In this document: positions 34,830-43,711 of the stretch, one piece after another
Layout: each line of letters opens with the position of its first letter
Numbering within the stretch: position 1 is the stretch's first letter
Assembly: GCF_011947225.1 (NCBI RefSeq)
Contig: NZ_JAATVW010000011.1
Location: forward strand, 124,001 to 188,000
Reading direction: 5' to 3'
DNA length: 64,000 nt
From: Planosporangium flavigriseum
GTDB taxonomy: Bacteria > Actinomycetota > Actinomycetes > Mycobacteriales > Micromonosporaceae
Program-made: the position numbers and the translations under genes
The notes under the pieces: generated by a model
Database searches by the model: none
The model's input: the letters and a program-made list of their open reading frames with translations, nothing else
What the model was told of the DNA's origin: nothing

Positions 34830-35621
34830 ATGACGGAGTCGTCGCTGGCGGGCAGCCCGGTCGCCGAGGAGGTCAGGCGCAAGATCCTGGCCGAGATCAG
34901 CTCCGGTGCGCTTGCCCCCGGGCAGCGGCTCACCAGTGAACGCGAACTCGCGCGGCAACTCGGGGTGAGCCGCGCCACCCTCCGCCACGCGCTCGGGTCC
35001 CTGGTGCAGGCGGGCATCCTGCGCCGGGTGGCGGGCCGGTCCGGGGGCACCTTCGTGGCGCACGCCAAGGTGGAGCGCGACCTCACCCACGTGGACGGGC
35101 TGCCGGCGTACCTACAGCGCCAGGGCTTCTCGGCCGGCTCCCGAGTACTCGCGACGGCCCTGGTGCAGGCGGACGACGCGACCCGCACCGCCCTGGCGCT
35201 GCCCGAGGACGCCCTCGTCCACGACATCGTCCGCGTACGGCTGGCCGACGGCAGCCCGATCTCACTGGACCACGCACGCTTCCCGGTCGATCTCTTCCCC
35301 GACCTGCTCGAGCAGCCGTTGGGCGGTTCGCTGTACGAACTGCTCGACCAGGTCTACGACGTGCGCCCGGCCGTGTCCGACGAGCTGATCGAGGTGGTGG
35401 CGGCCACCCCGCGGGAAGCTCAGGTGCTCGACGTCGCCCGCGACGCCCCGCTGCTGTCCGTCACCCGGGTGACCCGGGACTCCAACGGCCGGCGGTTCGA
35501 GTTCTCACACGACCTCTTCCGGGCCGACCGGACCCGCATCTCGGTGAGCTCCGCCGGGCGCGGCCTGCGTGCGAACGCCAGTACCGACGGCAACGTGGTC
35601 GAGCTACGCGCCTGCGGCTAG
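34830..35621 (+). CDS. GntR/HutC-family regulator of the microcompartment locus
   Basis: A 263-residue regulator: N-terminal GntR winged helix (L-T-S-E-R-E-L-A-R-Q-L-G-V-S-R-A-T-L-R-H-A-L) and a C-terminal UTRA ligand-binding domain ending with R-V-T-R-D-S-N-G-R-R-F-E-F-S. The start at 34830 follows GAGGAGG. As the last gene of the shell operon region it probably represses it until its ligand, perhaps the amino-alcohol or a phosphorylated form, is present. Its stop overlaps that of the convergent ferritin-like gene by four bases. Confidence 0.9.
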   Translation: MTESSLAGSPVAEEVRRKILAEISSGALAPGQRLTSERELARQLGVSRATLRHALGSLVQAGILRRVAGRSGGTFVAHAKVERDLTHVDGLPAYLQRQGFSAGSRVLATALVQADDATRTALALPEDALVHDIVRVRLADGSPISLDHARFPVDLFPDLLEQPLGGSLYELLDQVYDVRPAVSDELIEVVAATPREAQVLDVARDAPLLSVTRVTRDSNGRRFEFSHDLFRADRTRISVSSAGRGLRANASTDGNVVELRACG

Positions 35622-36112
35622 GCGGTGGCCATGATCCGCTGGCTGATGTTGTGGCAGACGTGGTGCATCCGGCCGATGCTCTCCGTGTACATCACCAGGT
35701 TGTTCTGCAGCGCCTGGGTGCACGCGGTCTTGCCCGTCAGCACCGCCTTGTCGACCAGTGCCTGGTAGCTGCCGACGCCGAAGTGGGCCAGCTTCAACGC
35801 GGTGCCGAACGTGTACATGGTCGCCGTCATGTCCGACGGTTCCAGGCTGAGAAAGCGCTGGTAGTCCGCGTGGATCCCGTCGACCACCAGCGCCGCGACC
35901 GATCTCGGCCGGCTGCCGATCGAGTGGAAGCACAGGTCCAGGTTCTTCATCCGCCGCTGGCACTCCTCGTGTTCGAAGCGCATGACCCGCTGCAGGTTGT
36001 CGTCCCGAAGCTGGTCGATCATGTCCGCCGTCAGCACGGCGGTCTCCCGCTCCTCGTCGTGCATACCGGACAGCTCGTAGACGAACAGGTCCTCCATGCG
36101 CACGACTGCCAT
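35618..36112 (-). CDS. DUF892 ferritin-like protein (YciF family)
   Basis: A 164-residue all-helical protein of the DUF892/YciF ferritin-like family: a four-helix bundle with candidate metal ligands in E-D-L-F-V-Y-E-L, H-D-E-E-R-E, E-H-E-E-C-Q and M-H-H-V-C-H. Unlike most members it has several cysteines (in E-E-C-Q, L-C-F-H, V-C-H). Family members are stress-induced but their reaction is unknown. It is convergent with the GntR gene and does not belong to the microcompartment operon. The start ATG is preceded by a GGAGGA-like sequence (GGGAGGACCCG). Confidence 0.8.
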   Translation of the reverse strand: MAVVRMEDLFVYELSGMHDEERETAVLTADMIDQLRDDNLQRVMRFEHEECQRRMKNLDLCFHSIGSRPRSVAALVVDGIHADYQRFLSLEPSDMTATMYTFGTALKLAHFGVGSYQALVDKAVLTGKTACTQALQNNLVMYTESIGRMHHVCHNISQRIMATA

Positions 36113-36251
36113 CGGGTCCTCCCGATCACCGCGGACTGCTCGCCGGACGCGACTCGGACTACCCGCGCTGGGACCGCCTAGTCAGCGGGACACCACTCGC
36201 CCGAGGGCCGGGCCGCGGATCGGTCGGCAGCCCCCACGGCCCGAATCGCCG

Positions 36252-36299
36252 GATCTTGGAAGATTTGGCACCAATATTGATGCCAAATCTTCCAAGATC
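36252..36299. other. 48-bp AT-rich near-perfect palindrome in a divergent intergenic region
   Basis: Nineteen bases (36252-36270) are the exact reverse complement of 36281-36299. The 10-base centre is itself palindromic (CAATATTG), so only one base pair of 24 mismatches. It is strikingly AT-rich for this genome. The flanking genes point away from it, so it is not a terminator for either. The rest of the 341-bp gap holds the soxB promoter at 36360-36425 and nothing else I can identify. Confidence 0.7.
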
Positions 36300-36359
36300 G
36301 CAGAGGAGTCGGCGGGCGAGCCCGCCAGACACCAACGGGTTCCGCCGGGTGATCGCCCC

Positions 36360-36425
36360 TTGACAGGCGCGAACAGCCAGCGCAGGCTAGTTGCGAATCG
36401 CGCGTGCTGTTGCGCATGCCGAGAC
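36360..36425 (+). promoter_or_regulatory. soxB promoter with tandem operator-like sites
   Basis: TTGACA at 36360 is a good -35. Thirty bp later comes GTTGCGAATCGCGCGTG (36390-36406), and a second site GTTGCGCATGCCGAGAC (36409-36425) starts exactly 19 bp after the first. Both match the glyA site at 11 of 17 positions, with GTTGCG-x-AT fully kept. The layout is the same as at the ferredoxin-reductase promoter. Confidence 0.55.
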
Positions 36426-36453
36426 ACTCAAACCCAGAGACGGAAGGACGCCG

Positions 36454-37680
36454 ATGGCCGGACCCGGTAGCGATCTGCCCGACCACCCGGACTGGCTCTG
36501 GCGCAACCCCGAACCGAAGCGTAGCTACGACGTCATCGTCATCGGCGCCGGCGGGCACGGCCTGGCCACCGCCTACTACCTGGCGAAAAACCACGGCATC
36601 ACCAACGTCGCGGTGCTCGAACGCGGCTGGCTCGCCGGCGGCAACATGGCGCGCAACACGACGATCATCCGGTCGAACTACCTGTGGGACGAGAGCGCCG
36701 GCATCTACGAGCACGCCCTCAAGCTGTGGGAAGGACTCGAGGAAGACCTCGACTACCCGATCCTGTTCAGCCAGCGCGGCGTGGTCAACCTGGCGCACAG
36801 CCTCCAGGACGTACGCGACAGCGTGCGCCGCGTCGAGGCCAACCGGCTCAACGGCGTCGACGCCGAGTGGCTCGACCCGCAGCAGGTCAAAGAGGTCTGC
36901 CCGATCGTCAACGTCTCCCCCGACGTGCGCTACCCGGTGCTCGGCGGCACGTACCAGCCCCGGGCCGGCATCGCCAAGCACGACTACGTCGCCTGGGGCT
37001 TCGCCCGCGCCGCGGACGCGCTGGGCGTCGACCTCATCCAGCACTGTGAAGTCACCGGCCTCGACATCGCAGGAGGCCGGATCACCGGGGTGCAGACCAC
37101 GCGCGGGCGCATCGCCGCCGGCAAGGTGGCGATGGCTGCCGCCGGCCACTCGTCCGTCGTGGCCCGGATGGCCGGCATCGACCTGCCCGTGCAGAGCCAC
37201 CCGCTGCAGGCGCTCGTCTCCGAACTCCTCGAACCCGTACACCCGACGGTTGTCATGTCGAACGCCGTGCACGTCTACGTCAGCCAGGCCCACAAGGGCG
37301 AACTGGTGATGGGCGCCGGCATCGACAGCTACAACGGGTACGGGCAGCGCGGCGCGTTCCACATCATCGAGCGGCAGATGTCGGCGGCGCTCGAACTGTT
37401 CCCGGCCTTCGCCCGCGCCCACGTGCTGCGTACCTGGGGCGGCATCGTCGACGTGACCCCGGACGCCTCCCCGATCGTCGGGCTGACCCCGGTTGACGAG
37501 CTGTACGTCAACTGCGGCTGGGGTACCGGCGGCTTCAAGGCGACCCCCGGCGTCGGCTGGTGCTACGCGCACACCATCGCCCACGGCGAGCCGCACCCGC
37601 TCAACGCCCCGTTCAGCCTGGACCGCTTCACCACCGGCGCGCTCGTCGACGAGCACGGCGCGGCCGCGGTCGCGCACTGA
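36454..37680 (+). CDS. soxB: Sarcosine oxidase beta subunit
   Basis: A 408-residue flavoprotein of the DadA/glycine-oxidase fold. It has the FAD motif [17 protein letters not shown], a flavin-contact segment [16 protein letters not shown] typical of heterotetrameric SoxB, and a C-terminal [12 protein letters not shown]. The subunit carries the covalent FMN and the site where sarcosine is oxidised to glycine. The start at 36454 follows GGAAGG. First gene of soxBDAG. Confidence 0.95.
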   Translation: MAGPGSDLPDHPDWLWRNPEPKRSYDVIVIGAGGHGLATAYYLAKNHGITNVAVLERGWLAGGNMARNTTIIRSNYLWDESAGIYEHALKLWEGLEEDLDYPILFSQRGVVNLAHSLQDVRDSVRRVEANRLNGVDAEWLDPQQVKEVCPIVNVSPDVRYPVLGGTYQPRAGIAKHDYVAWGFARAADALGVDLIQHCEVTGLDIAGGRITGVQTTRGRIAAGKVAMAAAGHSSVVARMAGIDLPVQSHPLQALVSELLEPVHPTVVMSNAVHVYVSQAHKGELVMGAGIDSYNGYGQRGAFHIIERQMSAALELFPAFARAHVLRTWGGIVDVTPDASPIVGLTPVDELYVNCGWGTGGFKATPGVGWCYAHTIAHGEPHPLNAPFSLDRFTTGALVDEHGAAAVAH

Positions 37681-37715
37681 GCAGATAGACCGAGCAGATT
37701 AGGAGCAAGCACGCC

Positions 37716-37994
37716 ATGATGCTCATCCCCTGCCCGTGGTGCGGTCCCCGCGAGGAGGCCGAGTTCCACTACGGCGGCCAGGCCCACGTCTCCTACCCGG
37801 CCGACCCCGCCGCGCTGTCGGACGCCGACTGGGCGCGGTACCTGTTCTTCCGGGACAACCCCAAGGGCCCGTTCGCGGAGCGGTGGAACCACAGCGCGAG
37901 CTGCCGGCGGTGGTTCAACGTCATCCGCGACACCGTGACCAACGAGATCCTGGCCGTGTACCCGGCCGGTCAGCCGAAGCCGGTGATCGCATGA
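37716..37994 (+). CDS. soxD: Sarcosine oxidase delta subunit
   Basis: A 92-residue zinc-binding subunit: M-L-I-P-C-P-W-C-G near the start supplies two cysteines, and H-x-A-S-C-R-R-W-F-N-V further on supplies the rest of the zinc site. R-D-N-P-K-G-P-F-A-E-R-W is the typical central motif. It contributes structure, not catalysis, to the alpha-beta-gamma-delta enzyme. Overlaps soxA by four bases. Confidence 0.95.
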   Translation: MMLIPCPWCGPREEAEFHYGGQAHVSYPADPAALSDADWARYLFFRDNPKGPFAERWNHSASCRRWFNVIRDTVTNEILAVYPAGQPKPVIA

Positions 37995-40783
37995 GTCAGG
38001 AATTCAGGACCACGAGCGGTGGGCGGATCGACCGCGACCAGGCGGTCCGGTTCCGCTTCGGCGGGCGCGACTACGAGGGGTACGCGGGCGACACGCTCGC
38101 CTCCGCGCTGCTGGCCAACGGCGTGATCCAGACGTCGACGAGCATCAAGCTGGGCCGTCCGCGCGGCATCTTCGCGGCCGGCGTCGAGGAGCCCAACGCG
38201 CTCGTCCAGGTCGAGGAGCCGTTCCCGGAGCCGATGCTGACGGCGACCACCGTCGAACTCTACGACGGGCTGGTCGCCCGCGGCCTGCCCGGCCAGGGCC
38301 GGTTGGCGAACGAGCCGGACCCGGCCCGTTACGACGCGATGCACGCGCACTGCGACGTCCTCGTGGTCGGCGCCGGCCCGGCCGGCCTCGCCGCCGCGTC
38401 GGTCGCCGCGGCCTCCGGCGCCCGGGTCGTGCTCGTCGACGACCAGCCCGAGCCGGGCGGGAGCCTGCTCGGCACCAGGGAGACCGGGGCCCTGGACTGG
38501 GCCGCGTCGGTCGCCGCCGACCTGCGGGCCAACCCCGAGGTACGCCTGCTGACGCGGACCACCGCGTTCGGGTACTACGACGACAACTACGTCATCGCGG
38601 TGGAGCGGCGCACCAACCACCTCGGTGCCGCCGCGCCCGCGCACCTGTCGCGGGAACGCATCTGGCGCATCCGGGCGCGCCACGTCGTGCTGGCCACCGG
38701 CGCGCACGAGCGGTCCCTGGCGTTCGACGGCAACGACCTGCCCGGCGTGATGCTCGCCGGGGCAGCGCGGACCTACGTCAACCGGTACGGGGTCCGGCCC
38801 GGCCGGCGCGCGGTCGTGTTCACCACGAACGACAGCGCGTACGCGGCGGCAGCGGACCTCCTCGACGCCGGGGTCGAGATCGCGGCGATCGTCGACGCCC
38901 GACCGGACGCCAATCCGCAGTGGCGCGGGGTCGAGGTGCTCGCCGGGCACACGATCGCCCGCGCCCGGGGCGAGGACCGGGTCGCGGCCGTGGTCCTGGA
39001 CGATGGCCGCGAGTTCGCGGCGGACCTGCTGCTGGTGTCCGCCGGTTGGAACCCGGCCGGCGCCCTGTACAGCCAGGTCGGCGGCCGCCTGCGCTTCGAC
39101 GCCGACCTCGGCGCGTTCCGGCCGGACGGCTGCCGGCAGGCGGTCGAGGTGGCCGGCGCCGCCAACGGCACGTACCCCGTCGTCGGGTGTCTGGCCGAGG
39201 GCACGGCGGCAGGCCAAAAAGCCGCCGAGGCCACCGGCTTCACCGCCGGACAGGTCCGCCCCCTGCCAACCATCGACGAGCGGCCCGCCACGCCGCCCGT
39301 ACACCTGTGGGCGCTGCCGGGTGACGAGGCGACCCAGTTCGTGGACCTGCAGCGCGACGTGACCGTCGCCGACATCCGCCGCGCCACCGGCGCCGGGATG
39401 CGATCGGTGGAGCACGTCAAGCGGTACACCACCGCCGGGACCGCGCACGACCAGGGCAAGACGTCCGGCACACTCACCAGCGGTGTCGTGGCGCACCTGC
39501 TCGGCGTGGACGTCGGCGACCTCGGCACGACCACGTTCCGGCCGCCGTACGCGCCGGTCAGCTTCGCCGCCCTCGCCGGCCGGGACCGCGGCGCGCTGCA
39601 CGACCCCGTACGCGTGACCGCCCTGCACTCGTGGCACGAGGCGCACGGCGCCCTGTTCGAGAACGTCGGCCAGTGGAAGCGGCCCTGGTACTACCCGCAA
39701 GCCGGCGAGGACCTGCACGCCGCCGTGCGGCGCGAGTGCCGGGCGGTCCGCGAGGGCGTGGGCATGATGGACGCCTCCACCCTCGGCAAGATCGACGTAC
39801 AGGGGCCCGACGCGGCCGTCCTGCTCGACCGCCTGTACACGAACCTGATCAGCACGCTGAAGGTCGGCGCAATCCGGTACGGCGTGATGTGCCGCGCGGA
39901 CGGCATGGTCTTCGACGACGGCACCGTGATCCGGCTGGCGTCCGACCGCTTCCTGGTCACCACCACGACCGGCAACGCCGCCGCGGTGCTCGACTGGATG
40001 GAGGACTTCCTCCAGACGGAGTGGCCGGACCTGCGGGTGCGCTGCACCTCGGTGACCGAGCAGTGGGCGACCGTGGCCCTGGTCGGGCCGCGTTCCCGGG
40101 AGGTGCTGGGCGCCCTCGCTCCCCACCTCCCCGTGGACAACGCGGACTTCCCGTTCATGACGTGGCGGGACACGTCGGTGGCGGGCCTCCCGGCCCGGGT
40201 GTGCCGGATCAGCTTCTCCGGTGAGCTGGCCTACGAGCTCAACGTGAGCTGGTGGGACGCGCTCGCGCTGTGGGAGGCCGTGTACGCGGCGGGCGAGCCC
40301 TTCGGCATCACCACGTACGGCACCGAGACGATGCACGTGCTCCGCGCCGAGAAGGGGTACCCGATCATCGGGCAGGACACCGACGGCACGGTCACGCCGC
40401 AGGACCTCGGCATGGACTGGGTGGTGTCGAAGAAGAAGCCCGACTTCGTCGGCAAGCGGTCGTTCGCCCGCGCGGAGAACGCCCGCCCCGACCGCAAGCA
40501 CCTGGTCGGCCTGCTCCCCGACGACGGCGCGACGCTGCTGCCGGAGGGCGCGCACCTGGTGGAGATGGAGACTCTTCCCGAGCCGCCGGTGCCGATGCTG
40601 GGCCACGTCACGTCCAGCTACCACAGCGCGGCGCTGGGGCGCCCGTTCGCGCTCGCCCTCATCCGCGGCGGCCGGGACCGGATGGGCGAGCGCGTCTACG
40701 CGCCGCTCGGCGAGGCCCTGGTGCCGGTGACGATCACAAGCCCCGTGCTGTACGACCCGGAGGGGACCCGGCGAGATGGCTGA
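37991..40783 (+). CDS. soxA: Sarcosine oxidase alpha subunit
   Basis: A 930-residue subunit. Residues 25-100 form the N-terminal 2Fe-2S-like fold (D-T-L-A-S-A-L-L-A-N-G-V). Then a NAD-binding and disulfide-reductase-like region (V-L-V-V-G-A-G-P-A-G-L-A-A) runs to about 480, followed by a GcvT/aminomethyltransferase-type folate-binding domain to the end (K-I-D-V-Q-G-P-D-A, G-E-L-A-Y-E-L-N-V, M-H-V-L-R-A-E-K-G-Y). THF bound there captures the one-carbon unit as methylene-THF; without it formaldehyde leaves. This links directly to GlyA, PurU and MscR in the window. It starts at the ATG in the soxD stop overlap. Confidence 0.95.
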   Translation: MSQEFRTTSGGRIDRDQAVRFRFGGRDYEGYAGDTLASALLANGVIQTSTSIKLGRPRGIFAAGVEEPNALVQVEEPFPEPMLTATTVELYDGLVARGLPGQGRLANEPDPARYDAMHAHCDVLVVGAGPAGLAAASVAAASGARVVLVDDQPEPGGSLLGTRETGALDWAASVAADLRANPEVRLLTRTTAFGYYDDNYVIAVERRTNHLGAAAPAHLSRERIWRIRARHVVLATGAHERSLAFDGNDLPGVMLAGAARTYVNRYGVRPGRRAVVFTTNDSAYAAAADLLDAGVEIAAIVDARPDANPQWRGVEVLAGHTIARARGEDRVAAVVLDDGREFAADLLLVSAGWNPAGALYSQVGGRLRFDADLGAFRPDGCRQAVEVAGAANGTYPVVGCLAEGTAAGQKAAEATGFTAGQVRPLPTIDERPATPPVHLWALPGDEATQFVDLQRDVTVADIRRATGAGMRSVEHVKRYTTAGTAHDQGKTSGTLTSGVVAHLLGVDVGDLGTTTFRPPYAPVSFAALAGRDRGALHDPVRVTALHSWHEAHGALFENVGQWKRPWYYPQAGEDLHAAVRRECRAVREGVGMMDASTLGKIDVQGPDAAVLLDRLYTNLISTLKVGAIRYGVMCRADGMVFDDGTVIRLASDRFLVTTTTGNAAAVLDWMEDFLQTEWPDLRVRCTSVTEQWATVALVGPRSREVLGALAPHLPVDNADFPFMTWRDTSVAGLPARVCRISFSGELAYELNVSWWDALALWEAVYAAGEPFGITTYGTETMHVLRAEKGYPIIGQDTDGTVTPQDLGMDWVVSKKKPDFVGKRSFARAENARPDRKHLVGLLPDDGATLLPEGAHLVEMETLPEPPVPMLGHVTSSYHSAALGRPFALALIRGGRDRMGERVYAPLGEALVPVTITSPVLYDPEGTRRDG

Positions 40784-41387
40784 GCAGACTCTTCTTCGAC
40801 AAAGCCCGTTGGCGTTCGCTGCGGATCGGCTCGCCGAGGTCACCCGCGCAACCGGCGGCGCCGTTTATATCGCAGAGCTCCCGTTCCTGACCCAGCTCAA
40901 CCTGCGGCTCGACCCGAAGGGTCCGGCGGCCGAGGCTGGCGCCCTGGAGCTTGGCGTACCGCTGCCGACCGGGCCGGGCGCCGCCACGTCGGGCCCGGCC
41001 GGATCGGACGAGCTGACCGTGGTGTGGCTCGGCCCCGACGAGTGGCTCGTCATCGGTCCGCCCGGCACCGAGAGCGACCTGGCGGCCCGGCTGCGGTCGG
41101 CGATCGGCGACGAGCACGCCGCCGTCGTCGACGTCTCCGCCCAGCGGACCACCCTGGAACTGTCCGGCCCGCGGGCCCGCGACCTGCTGGCGTCCGGCTG
41201 CGCCCTCGACCTGCACCCCAGGGTGTTCGGCGAAGGCGCGAGCGCCCAGACGTTGCTGGCCCGCGCCCAGGTCATCCTCGTCGGACGCCGGGACGGGGCG
41301 TTCCGGGTACTGGTCCGGGCGTCTTTCGCGGCCTACCTGGTCGACTGGCTGATCGACGCGAGCGTGGAGTACCGCGTTACCCGATAG
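40776..41387 (+). CDS. soxG: Sarcosine oxidase gamma subunit
   Basis: A 203-residue subunit with R-Q-S-P-L-A near the start, L-T-V-V-W-L-G-P-D-E-W-L-V-I-G in the middle, and A-V-V-D-V-S-A-Q-R-T-T-L-E-L-S-G towards the C-terminus, typical of SoxG. It overlaps soxA by eight bases. It completes the heterotetramer. It ends nine bases from the convergent DUF1445 gene; a small GGTCG/CGACC hairpin at 41391-41406 may separate the two. Confidence 0.93.
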   Translation: MAEQTLLRQSPLAFAADRLAEVTRATGGAVYIAELPFLTQLNLRLDPKGPAAEAGALELGVPLPTGPGAATSGPAGSDELTVVWLGPDEWLVIGPPGTESDLAARLRSAIGDEHAAVVDVSAQRTTLELSGPRARDLLASGCALDLHPRVFGEGASAQTLLARAQVILVGRRDGAFRVLVRASFAAYLVDWLIDASVEYRVTR

Positions 41388-41396
41388 GGCGGGTCG

Positions 41397-42200
41397 TCAG
41401 AGCGACCAGCTCGCGTCCGCCACGTCGGTGATGAACATCTGGCCGGGCGCGTGGGAGATCGCGAAGGGAAGCTTCGCGGCGACCGCGGCGGCCTGCGGGG
41501 TTACCCCGCAGGCCCAGAAGACCGGGACGTCGCCGTCCTCGATGATCGGCTTGTCGCCGTAGTCGGGCCGCATCAGGTCGGCGATGCCGAGCCCGACCGG
41601 GTCACCGACGTGCACCGGCGCGCCGTGCATGGTCGGAAAGCGGCTGGTGACCTGCACCGCGGCGGCGACCTGGGCGGCGGGAATCGCCCGCATGGACACC
41701 ACGAGCGGGCCCTCGATCCGGCCGGCCGGGCGGCAGGGCCGGTTGGTGCGGTACATGGGCACGTTGGCGCCGGCGGTGAGGTGACGCACCGGGACGCCCG
41801 CGTCGAGCAGTCCCTTCTCGAAGGTGAAGCTGCACCCCAGCAGGAACGCCACGAGGTCGCCCCGCCAGTACTCGCTGGCGTCGGTCGTCTCGGTGACGAG
41901 TTCGCCGTTCTCGTAGACGCGGTAGGCCGGGATGTCAGTGCGCAGATCAGCGCCTTCGGCCAGGCTGGTACGCGGGTCGCCGGGGTCGGTCACGTCGATC
42001 ACCGGGCAGGCCTGTGCGTTGCGCTGGGTGAAGAGCAGCACGTCGTAGGCGTACTCGCGGGGCACCGCGATGAGGTTGGCCTGGGTCGCACCGGCGCACC
42101 AGCCGCTGGTGGGCGTGCTGAGCCCGGCCCGGAACGCAGCGCGGGCTGCGGCGGGCGTGAGAGCTGCCGGGTCGGCGGGAGTTCCGGTGATGGTCTGCAC
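41397..42200 (-). CDS. DUF1445 putative hydro-lyase / D-glutamate cyclase-like protein (YcsI family)
   Basis: A 267-residue DUF1445 protein with G-x-C-x-G-A-T-Q-A-N near residue 34, [17 protein letters not shown], and F-W-A-C-G-V-T-P-Q at the C-terminal end. In Bacillus subtilis the homologue ycsI sits in the same cluster as the 5-oxoprolinase genes, as here. The related domain in the vertebrate mitochondrial enzyme DGLUCY takes part in converting D-glutamate and 5-oxo-D-proline, so D-glutamate/5-oxoproline handling is plausible; the Bacillus protein's reaction is not established. It is the last gene of the operon. Confidence 0.85.
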   Translation of the reverse strand: MQTITGTPADPAALTPAAARAAFRAGLSTPTSGWCAGATQANLIAVPREYAYDVLLFTQRNAQACPVIDVTDPGDPRTSLAEGADLRTDIPAYRVYENGELVTETTDASEYWRGDLVAFLLGCSFTFEKGLLDAGVPVRHLTAGANVPMYRTNRPCRPAGRIEGPLVVSMRAIPAAQVAAAVQVTSRFPTMHGAPVHVGDPVGLGIADLMRPDYGDKPIIEDGDVPVFWACGVTPQAAAVAAKLPFAISHAPGQMFITDVADASWSL

Positions 42201-42206
42201 GAAAAG

Positions 42207-43091
42207 TCACCTCGTCCTCGGTTGGTGGATGGTACGGAAACGCAGTGTCTGGCCGGGGCGCAGTTGGGCCGCCCGGTCGACGTCGGCGTCGACGACGACC
42301 GCGATCACGGGGTAGCCCCCGGTGACCGGGTGATCGGACAGGAACAGGGTGGGCAGCCCGGTCGGCGGTACCTGGAGCGCGCCCCGCACCATTCCCTCGC
42401 TGGGGAGCTCGCCGCAGACGGCTCGGGCCAGCGCGGTGCCGCTCAGCCGCATGCCGACCCGGTTGCTGTCCGGGGTCACCGTCCAGGAGGTCCGCAGCAG
42501 CGCGTCGCGGGCCTCGGGGGTGAACCAGTCGTCCCGCGGTCCCAGGGTGACCTGGAGGGTCACCTCGTCGTGCGGTGGATCCGGTACCGGCGCGAAGTCG
42601 ACGTTGGGGAAGGCCGGCGGCGGCGCGCCGACCGGAAGCAGGGAGCCCGCGGCGACGACGGCGGGGCCGAGCCCCGAGAGCACGTCGGTGGATCGGGAGC
42701 CGAGCACGGGTTCGACGTCGATGCCGCCGCGCACGGCGACGTAGGTCCGAAGGCCGGTGGCGGGGGTGCGCAGGCGCAGTACCTGACCGCGCCGCAGGGA
42801 CAGCACGCTGTTGTGCCCGACCGGGCGTCCGTCCACCGTGGCGTCGCACCGTGCGCCGGTGAGCGCCAGGATGACCGCGCGGTGGGCACACAGGTGGAGC
42901 CCACCGAGGACCACTTCGAGCGCCGCCGCGTGCTCGGCGTTGCCGACGAGTCGGTTGGCCAGGCGTAACGAACGCCGGTCGGCCGCACCGCTCGCACCGA
43001 CTCCCCAGGCGGCGTGGCCCGGCCGGCCGAGGTCCTGGATGGTGGTCAACGGGCCGGCGGACAGCACCTCGAGAACCGCCGTCGGACTCAC
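42207..43091 (-). CDS. pxpC: 5-oxoprolinase subunit C (biotin-dependent carboxylase-like)
   Basis: A 294-residue KipA/PxpC protein: L-S-A-G-P-L-T-T-I-Q-D-L-G-R-P-G at the start, S-G-A-A-D-R-R-S-L-R-L-A-N-R-L-V-G-N, and H-P-V-T-G-G-Y-P-V-I near the end. It starts with GTG inside a GTGA overlap with pxpB. With PxpA and PxpB it forms the ATP-dependent prokaryotic 5-oxoprolinase that opens pyroglutamate to glutamate. Confidence 0.93.
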   Translation of the reverse strand: MSPTAVLEVLSAGPLTTIQDLGRPGHAAWGVGASGAADRRSLRLANRLVGNAEHAAALEVVLGGLHLCAHRAVILALTGARCDATVDGRPVGHNSVLSLRRGQVLRLRTPATGLRTYVAVRGGIDVEPVLGSRSTDVLSGLGPAVVAAGSLLPVGAPPPAFPNVDFAPVPDPPHDEVTLQVTLGPRDDWFTPEARDALLRTSWTVTPDSNRVGMRLSGTALARAVCGELPSEGMVRGALQVPPTGLPTLFLSDHPVTGGYPVIAVVVDADVDRAAQLRPGQTLRFRTIHQPRTR

Positions 43092-43711
43092 CGGGCCGGC
43101 ACCTCGACGAATCGCACCCGTACGCCGGGCGCCAGCAGCGCCGGTGGGTTTCGCTGGAGATCCCACATCCGCCGGTGGGTGCGGCCGAGCAGTTGCCAGC
43201 CGCCCGGCGACTCCCGGGGGTAGACGCCGCTGAACTCCCCGGCCAGGCCCACCGCACCGGTGGGTACGCGGGTGCGCGGGTTGGCCCGGCGGGGTACGTG
43301 CAGCCGGTCGTCCTCGCCGATGAGGTAGCCGAAGCCCGGGGCGAAGCCCGTGAACGCGACGGTCCACGTCTGGCCGGTGTGGGCCGCCACGACGCCGCGT
43401 TCGCCGAGCCCGGTCAGCCGGCCGACCTCGGACAGGTCCTCGCCGTCGTAGATCACCGGGATCTCGACGGTGCGGACGTCGCGCTGCCGTTCGCCCCGTG
43501 GCCGCAGGGCGGCGACCGCACGGGTCACGGCGTCGACGTCGACCTGCCGGGAGTCGACGCGCAGCAGCAGGGTACGGGCGGCGGGTACCAGGTCGACCAC
43601 GCCGGGCGGTGGCTCGCTGGCCAGCTCGGCGTGCAGGGAGAGGACCGCGTCCAGGTCGTCGAGTTCGACCAGCACGGCGGAGTCGCCACACGGCAGGAAC
43701 CGCATGCTCAT
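43088..43711 (-). CDS. pxpB: 5-oxoprolinase subunit B
   Basis: A 207-residue KipI/PxpB protein: F-L-P-C-G-D-S-A-V-L-V-E at the start, P-V-I-Y-D-G-E-D-L, F-T-G-F-A-P-G-F-G-Y-L, and R-V-P-T-G-A-V-G-L-A-G. Start overlaps the pxpA stop (TGATG). The longer upstream frame is a shadow of pxpA. No histidine-kinase gene is near, so the KipI-like anti-kinase role known in Bacillus is not suggested here. Confidence 0.93.
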   Translation of the reverse strand: MSMRFLPCGDSAVLVELDDLDAVLSLHAELASEPPPGVVDLVPAARTLLLRVDSRQVDVDAVTRAVAALRPRGERQRDVRTVEIPVIYDGEDLSEVGRLTGLGERGVVAAHTGQTWTVAFTGFAPGFGYLIGEDDRLHVPRRANPRTRVPTGAVGLAGEFSGVYPRESPGGWQLLGRTHRRMWDLQRNPPALLAPGVRVRFVEVPAR

